Shown one piece after another: positions 13,716 to 22,000 of a stretch of DNA of 39,270 bases. How positions within the stretch are numbered: the stretch's first letter is position 1; each line of letters opens with the position of its first letter. The DNA comes from Patescibacteria group bacterium (GTDB lineage Bacteria; Patescibacteriota; Minisyncoccia; UBA6257; 2-01-FULL-56-20), in assembly GCA_028865305.1 (NCBI GenBank), contig JAGWKM010000006.1, positions 1 through 39,270 on the forward strand, written 5' to 3'. The position numbers and the translations under genes were made by a program. Under the pieces are notes generated by a model, which was not told where the DNA came from, ran no database searches, and was given only the letters and a program-made list of their open reading frames with translations.

Positions 13716-14888
13716 ATGGCTATCAATCTTTATACCGGAAATCTCGGTTATCAGCAAGAACCTAACAGTTTTGTAAGGTACGTTGATAAAGACGTTTATT
13801 TACGGCAACCGTACGCGACACCCGTTCATCAGATCACGCAGAATGACATGAACCGTATCGCGGTAACGAACTTTAAGTATGAATGGCAACGTGATTCGCT
13901 CCGCGACCAATTCATGCAACTCATCGCCACCTACGCGGGCGGCGGGACGATGACGACCTACACGGACGCAACCAATATCTCGTTCTTTCAGGTTGGCGAC
14001 CAGATCGTCAACACGGGGACACAAGACGTGCTTGTCGTCACGGCGATAGACGCTGTGAACAGCATCGTCTCGCTTTCCGCGCAGGATGGAACAACGGTCA
14101 TTACCGCAGGTCAGGTTGGCGACCAGATCGAATATCTGGCGACACCCATCTCGCAGGGCGGACTAGTCCAGCAAGCGGTGAACACCGCCATTGACCTGCC
14201 GTTCAACTATACGACCACGATCACGACCCCGCTCAAAGTAGATACGACCACATTGCGGTCGAAACTCTATCAGGGCAATCAGTGGACGTACCTGCACGGC
14301 AAGAAGATATTTGAACACAAGTGGCAGTATGAGAACTCCGCCATTTGGAGCAAAATATCTGCGGCGGCGGACACGAACGGGGACTACAAGACCACGATGA
14401 ACGGTCTGTGGTATCTCCTCAGCGATCATGTGAGCTATGCTCGCGGCGGGTTCTCATACGCCGTCATGGATGCGTGGCTCCGCGATCATGTGTTCCGTTA
14501 CGGTTCACGGCAGAAGATTGTTTTTATGAACAATAAATTTGCCTCCGACCTTAACGGCTCGTTCTTCCAGACCATCCGCCTGAACTTGGGCGAGGAGAAG
14601 TTCAACGATCAGTTCAAGCTGAACTTCACGACATGGACTTCCGCTTACGGAACCGTCACCATTATCCTCATGCCGCAGATGCAGCGCACCCAGCGTGCGA
14701 ACAACACGGTATTGGGTATGGCGATGGCGGTCGAACCGCGCCTGTTAAAGGGTGCGACGCTCGAACCGACGTACCTGATGGATAACATCCAGAACCCGCG
14801 CTCACTCTCGCGTGAAGCGGCTCTGGTAGCCCAGCTTGGCGTTATCTACGGCGACAGCAACATCGGCTCCATCCTTTACGAATCGTAA
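13716..14888 (+). CDS. Major capsid protein, SU10/DUF5309-like, 390 aa
   Basis: This is the main shell protein. The pattern FKYEWQRDSLRDQ..., FQVGDQIVNTGTQDVLVVTAIDA, then a long helix (QWTYLHGKKIFEHKWQYENSAIW) and late strands (PQMQRTQRANNTVLGMAMAVEP) agrees with coat proteins of the SU10/DUF5309 group of HK97-fold capsids. The VGDQI segment occurs twice (near residues 88 and 130), fitting the inserted beta domain of that group. Position after scaffold and length support the call. The N-terminal 20 residues are short, so no cleaved delta domain is present. Its stop overlaps the next start (TAATG). Confidence 0.85.
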   Translation: MAINLYTGNLGYQQEPNSFVRYVDKDVYLRQPYATPVHQITQNDMNRIAVTNFKYEWQRDSLRDQFMQLIATYAGGGTMTTYTDATNISFFQVGDQIVNTGTQDVLVVTAIDAVNSIVSLSAQDGTTVITAGQVGDQIEYLATPISQGGLVQQAVNTAIDLPFNYTTTITTPLKVDTTTLRSKLYQGNQWTYLHGKKIFEHKWQYENSAIWSKISAAADTNGDYKTTMNGLWYLLSDHVSYARGGFSYAVMDAWLRDHVFRYGSRQKIVFMNNKFASDLNGSFFQTIRLNLGEEKFNDQFKLNFTTWTSAYGTVTIILMPQMQRTQRANNTVLGMAMAVEPRLLKGATLEPTYLMDNIQNPRSLSREAALVAQLGVIYGDSNIGSILYES

Positions 14889-15067
14889 TGGGACAATTAG
14901 CAAAAGCGGCGGCGAAGCATCCCGGCTTCGCCGCTGTTGAAAACAAGATAGAACGCGAGGGCTATTCCAAAAAAGCCGCAGGAGCTATCCTCGCTTCTAA
15001 AACGCGCAACGCCTCTGCGGCGGCGAAGCGTTCAAACCCAGCATTGAAAAAAGTGAAAGGTAAGTAA
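14888..15067 (+). CDS. Small basic protein near capsid gene, 59 aa
   Basis: The ATG overlaps the coat gene stop (TAATG) and the frame closes in a TAATG overlap with the next gene. The sequence is Lys/Ala-rich with KHPGFAAVENKIERE, YSKKAAGAILASKTR and AAKRSNPALKKVKGK, a short family seen in many phages near structural genes. It may be a small virion or DNA-binding protein; no role has been shown to my knowledge. It is too short for the usual ORF cut-off, but both coupled junctions make it convincing. Confidence 0.75.
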   Translation: MGQLAKAAAKHPGFAAVENKIEREGYSKKAAGAILASKTRNASAAAKRSNPALKKVKGK

Positions 15068-15516
15068 TGCCAAAGAAAACACAAGACATCGAGATAAACG
15101 CTCCGAACATTGACCCGATGGAAGTTGACGGCGAGGGACGGTTCAAGATACCCGTCCTTTTCATCAGCGACCCGAAGCACGTCCGCGACGACGGCACGAC
15201 CATCAAAGAACCCTTGACGGAGTTCTATTCGTGCTATCTCGATGATCGCGGCAATCCCATCGGTGACGAGAACAACCATGCGGCGAAACAGAGGGCGTTC
15301 CATCTTCCGTATTTCTGCAATACCCCAGAGGACTTGCAGGAGATAGAAGAAGCCATCGCTCTGCATCCGAACATCATGCGGAAATCAATCACCCGCATTG
15401 ACGGCTTGGATGCTTACGCATATCTCAAACAGCGCAAGCAGGTGACGCAGAAGATCGGCGGCTCCGCCCCGATGACGCATACGCCGGCTACGCGAGTTCC
15501 GTCCCTTGCGGGATGA
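15067..15516 (+). CDS. Hypothetical protein, 149 aa, between coat and adaptor genes
   Basis: This is an unrecognised protein. It has a strand-rich centre (RFKIPVLFISDPKHVRDDGTTIKEPLTEFYSCYLDD) and a helical segment (EDLQEIEEAIALHPNIM), then a Lys-rich linker. It lies exactly where head-closure or decoration proteins often lie, between coat and connector genes, so a minor head protein is possible. It is linked to both neighbours by start/stop overlaps. The C-terminal 20 residues look disordered. Confidence 0.6.
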   Translation: MPKKTQDIEINAPNIDPMEVDGEGRFKIPVLFISDPKHVRDDGTTIKEPLTEFYSCYLDDRGNPIGDENNHAAKQRAFHLPYFCNTPEDLQEIEEAIALHPNIMRKSITRIDGLDAYAYLKQRKQVTQKIGGSAPMTHTPATRVPSLAG

Positions 15517-16127
15517 CAACGGCGCAGGGAATCGCCTCGATGCGGATGCGAATGAACGATCAAGGCGACGACACACAGACAAGCGGCGGCGCGGCAAACG
15601 CGCAATATTTCTTTGCCGATGCCGATATTGCCGTCGCTCTGTCTGCGGCGCAGAACTCCATCTTTTCGACGCTCGTTGACACGAACAAGTTGAACGAGTT
15701 GAAGAACCTGATGGCGACTGCCACGTCGTCCCCGTTACCGTCGAACTTCTTCAAACCCCTCTCCGCACAGGTTACTGTCGGAGGAGTGGCGGCAAAGGCG
15801 ATGGTGTTCGACGACCCGTCGAATCAGGCGTATCTGACGAACACGACGCTCTATGCCGTGAATATCTACGGCTCCGTCGTGGTGACGACCCCTGCGGCAA
15901 GTACGTTCTCGATACTTTATATCTCGACCCCGACTGATTTTACGGTAGGGGATGCGACAGATCATCAGGAGTTCACCGAATCGTTCTACGAAGCGATGCT
16001 CTCGATGGCAGAGTTCTATCTCGTCTATAAAGACGCGGCGCAGGTGAGAACCGTGATGCGCCGCAAGTTCGGCGAGGAAGATATACAGATGTTCCCCGTG
16101 TACGGATATTTACAGGGAGCGAGATGA
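15513..16127 (+). CDS. Adaptor-like neck protein A, 204 aa
   Basis: This is the first of five consecutive proteins with the same outline: an N-terminal helical part (ADIAVALSAAQNSIFSTLVD), a beta part ending in an FSILYISTPTDF strand, and a C-terminal helix (FTESFYEAMLSMAEFYLVYKDAAQVRTVMRRKF). Head-tail adaptors of the P22 gp4 and related families are helical with such inserts, and they build rings below the portal. The position just after the coat block fits. The call is structural inference; sequence identity to named families is not evident. Confidence 0.6.
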   Translation: MTTAQGIASMRMRMNDQGDDTQTSGGAANAQYFFADADIAVALSAAQNSIFSTLVDTNKLNELKNLMATATSSPLPSNFFKPLSAQVTVGGVAAKAMVFDDPSNQAYLTNTTLYAVNIYGSVVVTTPAASTFSILYISTPTDFTVGDATDHQEFTESFYEAMLSMAEFYLVYKDAAQVRTVMRRKFGEEDIQMFPVYGYLQGAR

Positions 16128-16750
16128 CCTACGCGCAGATGGTTCAATTCCTGAAAGTGTGCCTTGATGAAATAGGCGGCGTCGCCGTGTTTTACAATGA
16201 CCCCGCCGATTACGACGACGCGTTGAGCGAGGGTCAGCGCGGGGTGCTTATGGAATTGATAGGTCTGAACGAGGTAGAGCGTTACCGCGCTCTCGTCGTT
16301 CGGGAATCCATCGCGGACGGCGGAACGCTGACGCACCATTGCGTGCGCCCCGAAAGCGTGTATGATGCGGCGAACGGACTGACGGCGAACTTGCGAAGTG
16401 AAGCGGACTTTAATACATATTTCAATGTAACGACCCCCGACTTCGAGCAGGCGTATGTGGCGAACGACACGCTCCATACCCAGCCGGGCGGCGGAACATA
16501 CGAGATAGTGTATATCCGCGAACCCGCCGCTATCGGAAGCGGGCAGACATCGGAACTGTCGCCTGTGGTGCATGAACTCGTATGCCTTCACGCGCTCCAG
16601 ATCCTACTGCATAAAGACATTGATGCGTCGGGCTTGGAGATGATCGAGGCATACCGTAATAAACTTGAAGTGTATAAAGCGGGCAAGAAGCCGCCTGAAC
16701 AAACGGCGCAAGGATTCCAGCCCGTAGATATTCCGTATTCGCAACGATGA
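16124..16750 (+). CDS. Adaptor-like neck protein B, 208 aa
   Basis: It has the same outline as the neighbours: N-terminal helices (TYAQMVQFLKVCLDEIGG and DALSEGQRGVLMELIGLNEVERYRAL), a strand ending YEIVYIREPAAI, and a C-terminal helical part (VVHELVCLHALQILLHKDIDASGLEMIEAYRNKLEVYKAGKKPP). It starts in an ATGA overlap and ends in one, so it is translated in step with the others. It is likely a ring-forming neck protein between portal and nozzle, by context and shape only. Confidence 0.6.
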   Translation: MTYAQMVQFLKVCLDEIGGVAVFYNDPADYDDALSEGQRGVLMELIGLNEVERYRALVVRESIADGGTLTHHCVRPESVYDAANGLTANLRSEADFNTYFNVTTPDFEQAYVANDTLHTQPGGGTYEIVYIREPAAIGSGQTSELSPVVHELVCLHALQILLHKDIDASGLEMIEAYRNKLEVYKAGKKPPEQTAQGFQPVDIPYSQR

Positions 16751-17451
16751 CACAGATACAAACAATAAGCGAAGCGAAGCTGCAACTTTCGCAGATGATA
16801 ACAACGCCGCTCTTGGACGATCAGACATTGCGCTGGCTTGTGAATTGGGGGCGCAGAGATGTTTCCTATCGCCTCCTTCCCTACAAGCGCGAATACTTCC
16901 GGCAAGTAGGAGTGTCTATCACGGACGGCAATCAGATACCGTATAATATCGTCGGTTCACGGTTAGAACGGGTGCTGAACGCGAGCCTTGTGGAACTGCG
17001 CTATCTGAAACCCAAAGAGTTCTTCGATCTCTTGGGAGGAATAGGCGGAGGCGCAACGACGACCAATCCCGCGACAACGGGTTCTCCCATTTATACGATT
17101 GCCGCCGACGCTACCCATGCGCGGGTATTCAAGACCTCTCCGTCGGCTCTTGTTTGCACGATGGATTATTACGCGCTTCCAACCGATCTTGCGACCGACG
17201 GGACGGATGCGAACACGGACTTGGGCGTTCCGGCGGGATATGACGAAAGCGTTGTGAAATATGTAGTGGCGCAATCGCTTCTTAAACTCAACGAGCAAGA
17301 CAAAATGACGACCGTTTATAAGGCATACGTTGATTCGTTTGGCGGACTGATGGGCGCGGACGGATTGCAAACATTAGCTCGCCGCGTTTCGATGCAGTCA
17401 CTTCCGCTTCCCGCGCCGCTTCCGCCGCAACAGAGAGGAGAAGCGCAATGA
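16747..17451 (+). CDS. Adaptor-like neck protein C, 234 aa
   Basis: N-terminal helices (TISEAKLQLSQMITTPLLDDQTLRWLVNWGRRDVSYRLLPYKREYF) are followed by strands and the recurrent motif CTMDYYALPTDLA, then a C-terminal helix (ESVVKYVVAQSLLKLNEQDKMTTVYKAYVDSFGGLM). This matches the layout of proteins A, B, D and E around it. The tail is Pro-rich and disordered (SLPLPAPLPPQQ). It is a probable head-tail connector component; overlaps link it to both neighbours. Confidence 0.6.
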   Translation: MTQIQTISEAKLQLSQMITTPLLDDQTLRWLVNWGRRDVSYRLLPYKREYFRQVGVSITDGNQIPYNIVGSRLERVLNASLVELRYLKPKEFFDLLGGIGGGATTTNPATTGSPIYTIAADATHARVFKTSPSALVCTMDYYALPTDLATDGTDANTDLGVPAGYDESVVKYVVAQSLLKLNEQDKMTTVYKAYVDSFGGLMGADGLQTLARRVSMQSLPLPAPLPPQQRGEAQ

Positions 17452-18077
17452 CCGGAACGGATTACGTCTCACAGGTGGCGAATTTCACAAAGACGCAGTT
17501 CGCATCGAGCGAACTCGGCGTAGGAACGCTGTTGAAGTTCGTGAACGCGGCGCGGATAGATATGTTCAACGCTCTGGTCGAGATAGCGCCGTGGAAATTC
17601 ATGTCGTACAAGAGCGCGGCAAATCCCGTTACGTTCGTCGTTGCAGACCGTTTCGTGCGTGAAGAAGTGGTGCTTGTGGACGGCACACCCGCGATCCCGT
17701 GCCGTCAAGTGGCGAAAGAGGAATTGTATCAATACACGATCAATTCATACAACAATCCGACCGCGACCGCGCCGATCTATTATCTCGATAACCTGACGAT
17801 CACGTCGCTTCCGGCAGGCGGCACACTCGATATTTATTACATACAGCTTCCCGCCGACCTCGCCTTGACGGATACGGAGAACGCCATACCTCCAGAGGCG
17901 TGTTTCCTTGTTATTCAACGGGCGGTCGTGATGTGTTACGAAAAGATGGGGATGCTTGCGGCGGCGGATATGGTGATGGAGGACTTCAAGTCGCAAATGA
18001 AAGTGTTCTCATCGGAGTATTATGCTTCGGCGAAAAACCGTCGCACGAACTTCGAAACCAAAACAGACATTCGTTAA
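17448..18077 (+). CDS. Adaptor-like neck protein D, 209 aa
   Basis: It shows the clearest version of the shared outline: helical start (YVSQVANFTKTQFASSELGVGTLLKFVNAARIDMFNALVEIAP), then PVTFVVADRF and EEVVLVDGTPAIPC strands, then LDIYYIQLPADLALTDTENAIPP and a helical end (FLVIQRAVVMCYEKMGMLAAADMVMEDFKSQMKVF). The LPADL/TDT...IP motif is common in tail completion and adaptor proteins. It is the best candidate for the P22 gp4-like adaptor. An ATGA overlap precedes it. Confidence 0.65.
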   Translation: MTGTDYVSQVANFTKTQFASSELGVGTLLKFVNAARIDMFNALVEIAPWKFMSYKSAANPVTFVVADRFVREEVVLVDGTPAIPCRQVAKEELYQYTINSYNNPTATAPIYYLDNLTITSLPAGGTLDIYYIQLPADLALTDTENAIPPEACFLVIQRAVVMCYEKMGMLAAADMVMEDFKSQMKVFSSEYYASAKNRRTNFETKTDIR

Positions 18078-18093
18078 TCATTAAGGAAAGAAA

Positions 18094-18282
18094 ATGAGCA
18101 AAGATACGGTAGTAAAAAATCTGAATGACGCGATAAAGTGGCTCGAAGCCAACGTATGCGCGGCGAACAAAGATGCGGCGGATCATATCGCCCATGCGCT
18201 TCACTCGATCACGGGCATCATTCATCCGATACATCAGCCGACGATAACCGATACGGCTCTTAACGCACCCGCAGCCAAATGA
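18094..18282 (+). CDS. Small helical protein, 62 aa
   Basis: This is an unrecognised short protein, mostly one helix (KNLNDAIKWLEANVCAANKDAADHIAHALHSITGII) and a proline/threonine-rich tail. It has an RBS-like AAGGAAAGAAA just before its ATG. It lies between neck protein D and E and overlaps the start of E (ATGA). It could be a small virion or assembly protein. Confidence 0.55.
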   Translation: MSKDTVVKNLNDAIKWLEANVCAANKDAADHIAHALHSITGIIHPIHQPTITDTALNAPAAK

Positions 18283-19037
18283 CGTACAGCGACCTCTATT
18301 CGCGGTTTCGCGGCGAGAACCGGCTTTACACAGCCGACCCCGTTATCACGCCCCGATGGTTCATGCAACAGGCGATAGACGCTATCAACCTGATGCAGGA
18401 CGAGACGGCGTTCGTGAAAATGACGGACAGCGTCGTCATCCCCGCGAACGGAGGGACGCTCACATCGCCCGTGCAATATCCCCTGTACGAGAAACATATC
18501 GAATCGGTCTATGACGACACCGCCTCACAACAGTATGGCATCATGGAGTTCCAGCAGTTCAAGCAAATGCTCTCCGCCGTCTATCCGCAGGCGAACATAC
18601 AACGCATCGTCCCCACGCTTGCGCGTCGCAAGTTCGTGAGTACGCAGACCTCGTGGGTGTCGTTCTTCAACCGTCAGATATACGTCGCGCCGACACCGAC
18701 GACGCAACTGACGCTCACGGTTCAGTACATCCCGCGACTGCCGGAGTTCTCGGCGGACGAACCGTTCTGGAACGCATGGGACATCGGGAACACGAACGAC
18801 ACATCGTTCTCCGCCGCGTTCACAGGAACGTCCATCTGGCGCGAGTACAACGATTACGTCCGCGCCATCATCGCCCGCGTGAGTTCCAAATACTTATGGG
18901 GTGTCGGCTCGAAGCAGACGATAGTCCAAGCGCAGAAATGCGACGCGGACTTTGAAAAGACCATCGCGCAGATGAAAGCGTTGCGTCCGAATATGGCTCG
19001 CGGCGTACAGATACAAGCTAACGACGGAGTGTGGTGA
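18279..19037 (+). CDS. Adaptor-like neck protein E, 252 aa
   Basis: It has the same outline again, slightly longer: N-terminal helices (TYSDLYSRFRGENRLYTADPVITPRWFMQQAIDAINLMQDETAF), strands, the motif LTVQYIPRLPEFS, and a C-terminal helical stretch (IWREYNDYVRAIIARVSSKYLW...ADFEKTIAQMKALRPNMARG). It stands directly before the nozzle-like gene, so it may contact the nozzle or the last ring of the neck. Its stop overlaps the next start (TGATG). Confidence 0.6.
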   Translation: MTYSDLYSRFRGENRLYTADPVITPRWFMQQAIDAINLMQDETAFVKMTDSVVIPANGGTLTSPVQYPLYEKHIESVYDDTASQQYGIMEFQQFKQMLSAVYPQANIQRIVPTLARRKFVSTQTSWVSFFNRQIYVAPTPTTQLTLTVQYIPRLPEFSADEPFWNAWDIGNTNDTSFSAAFTGTSIWREYNDYVRAIIARVSSKYLWGVGSKQTIVQAQKCDADFEKTIAQMKALRPNMARGVQIQANDGVW

Positions 19038-22000
19038 TGCCCGTAAGCGGCAAATACCAGATAGAGAATATCGGTACGGAAGCCATGCCGTTCAAAAGCA
19101 TGGTGACTGCGGTCGCTCCCCATCTCATCGAGAGCGGGCAATGCGTTGACGCGCTGAACCTGCAACAGGTCATCAAAGGTCAATGGGAGGGACGGCTCGG
19201 CTCGGATGTATTCAAGTTGACGCAGGCGTTCGGATCATTCACAAGCGTTCCGTTGGAAGCGCGGCTTATCACCGAATACTACACAGAAACGGGTTCACCC
19301 GGCACAGGTTATCCCGGCATCGAAACAACGGGTAACGAATATCTCGTGGTGTTCGTGAACATGGTATCGGGCGGCGCTATCGTCGTGATGAAACAGTCCG
19401 ACTATTCGTTCGTTAAAAAATGGGAAGTAACGGGGGACGGACTGCTCGACACGGATGGACTGCACACAGCGGCGGTCGTTCAGGAAACGGTGCTTATACC
19501 AAAAGCGCGGCAAGCGCACGGGAAAGTTATTCTTCCCTTACCCACGAACAAAAATATTTCCGTATGGATAGAGAACGGGTCGTGGAACGCCGCGAAGGTC
19601 TCGACAAAAGATTTTGATTCAGGAAACGCCTCGAACGTCGGCATGGGAATAGACATCGTAAAGATAGATGCCCGGCAAGCATCCGGGCAGGAGAACGATG
19701 CAAGCGTCGGCGTTCAGGCATCTCTCGTATTAGCGGCGTGGACACCGCAGAGATCAAAAGCGCAGGCGACGGATGCGTCAACGTGGACGGGGTCCGGTAG
19801 TGGGGGCGCTATAATTATAAACCGTGCCGATACGTCCGAAGGCGTTGAATATGTAGACATAGCGCAAGACCCCGTGCGCGACCCGAACGGGCAACTGACG
19901 ACGATTCAGGACGTAAAGCTGACGTACTACCCCAGAACGTCCCCTGTCACGGGACTTGGATATGCGGCGGCATCGGACATCTTTTACCGTCCGCCGAACC
20001 AAGTGCAGAACTTTGACGCGCTGGCAACAGACACGCACAGAAAGAATATTCCCGAAAGCCGTTGGGGGTACGAACTTGTGTGGAAATATGCGGACGGAAC
20101 ATATTCTAATCCGTCGGCTGATCTCTGGGTTGGAGACGCGGAGTTCAGCGCATTACAGTCAACAGATGCCGCGAACCTTCACGCTTCCTTTTCATCCGGC
20201 GTATATGCCGAACCCGTTTCAGGGCTGTCCGGCTCGACACTCGCCTCGCCGTGCCTTTCAACCGATACAACCATCACCGTTCAATCGGGAGATCACGCCA
20301 AATTCCCCGCTATTCCTCCGCCGGGCGGCTCAACGGGTTCTAATGCTATCGGAGGGTTTCTTGTCATCGTGAGCGACGGCGTGAACTCCGAAGTGATGCT
20401 CTGCACCAGCGCGGCGACAGATGCGCTTGCCGTAACCCGTTCGTCGGGGTTAGGGTATAATTATGCGTTCGCCGCAGGCGCGACAGTCAAGGCGTATTAC
20501 GCCGCGACGAGTAAAGCTACGCCCGCGTCGTCGTTCTTGACCGGATCAGCCGGAACGCTTGCGGCGCTCAAAAAACAGATGTACCCGCCAACGTATGCCC
20601 ATTACAGCGATGACGTTTATATAACAGCATACAACGAGACGACTGATTCCTACGGGACGTTTCTGCAAACGGAATTGGGCGGTATCGGAAGCGGCGCGGA
20701 ATTTGAAACCTCTAATCTCGGCAGAAATTGGCAGATGCCGACCGTCTATGCCACCGGAGGGCTGGTGGACGCAAATAATGTCCTTCGGCGCTATATCGGA
20801 TTTACACTCGACCTCTCGGCGGTAAGCGGCTCAAGCGCACAGGCAGGCGCAACGCCGACGGCATACCCAAAGTTCGCAGGAGGCGATCCTTATATAGGAA
20901 CATACGGCGAAAACGCTTATGAGAACAACCCGAATGTGGTGCGCGTTACGAACAAACAAGATGACTTAGCTCAAGCGCTCTTGACGACGGCGGGACCGTT
21001 CGACCAACTGATACTCAAAGGGTACTATGATTGGGAGTTTTTCCGCAACGTAGGGAGCGCCATCCCCGACAAAGGGTTGCGCGTGAAGTACACGGATCAA
21101 TACGGAAACCCACAATATAAAGATTTTTCTGCCGCGTTCTCATGCCGGAAGTTGTTACCCGCGACGAGAATACTCTGGGATTGGCAGTTATCGCAGACCT
21201 TCCCTGCGTCGGCATTATTCCAATGTCCGCGTATTCAACTGAAAATCTCCGCGACGGACATCCCCGCGAACGCGACAGATCTCTTGATATTCCGCACCCT
21301 GAACTCGCTCGACCCCGCGTTCAACGCGACCGTGTTCGGGTTAGCGCAGACCATTCCCGTCGTGCAGAACCAAGACTTGACGTTCTTCGACAACGTAAAA
21401 GACAATCCGACGGGGAACGCGGGCGACCAGAACGTAGATTTTTCCGTGTCACCGCAGGACTACGCGGGACTGCGGAACGGCTTGGCATCGCAATTTATCG
21501 AACTGAAAGGCGAGCGCGTGTTCTATGCGAACAACACGGAATCGTATCTCCCGCTCTCGCCTCGCAGTTCCATAATGAACACGGACGATACGAAGCCCAT
21601 GAACACGGACTGCCGTATCGTGGCGATCACCTCGACCGATACCAATGCGTTCCCGCATACCGCGTTCACGCTTTACAACGGCTCGAACGGCACAACGGCA
21701 ACGCGGTATCTCTTGGTGTATCGTGATATAAACAACAAGACCTCTTTACCTGTAACGGTATATGTAAAAGACGGGCGCGGCTCGTCGAGCGACGCTTACG
21801 TCATCAACGGGTATTTCTTGGGACACGGCAACGACGATTCCATAAAATACCTTGACGTATATCGGTATGATTACAACTCTGCGGCGGGTGATTTTTACAT
21901 CCTTGTCTCATCGCTCCAAAAATCCGACGGTGGCGTGTTCTATGATGACACGAAACAGACGACGAACGCCGTGAAGCATTACGCCATCGGCGGCAATTTT

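Noticed and set aside
21142-21726. 194-codon Arg-rich frame within the nozzle gene
   Set aside because: Typical shadow of a high-GC coding frame: very Arg-rich, no RBS, no family look.
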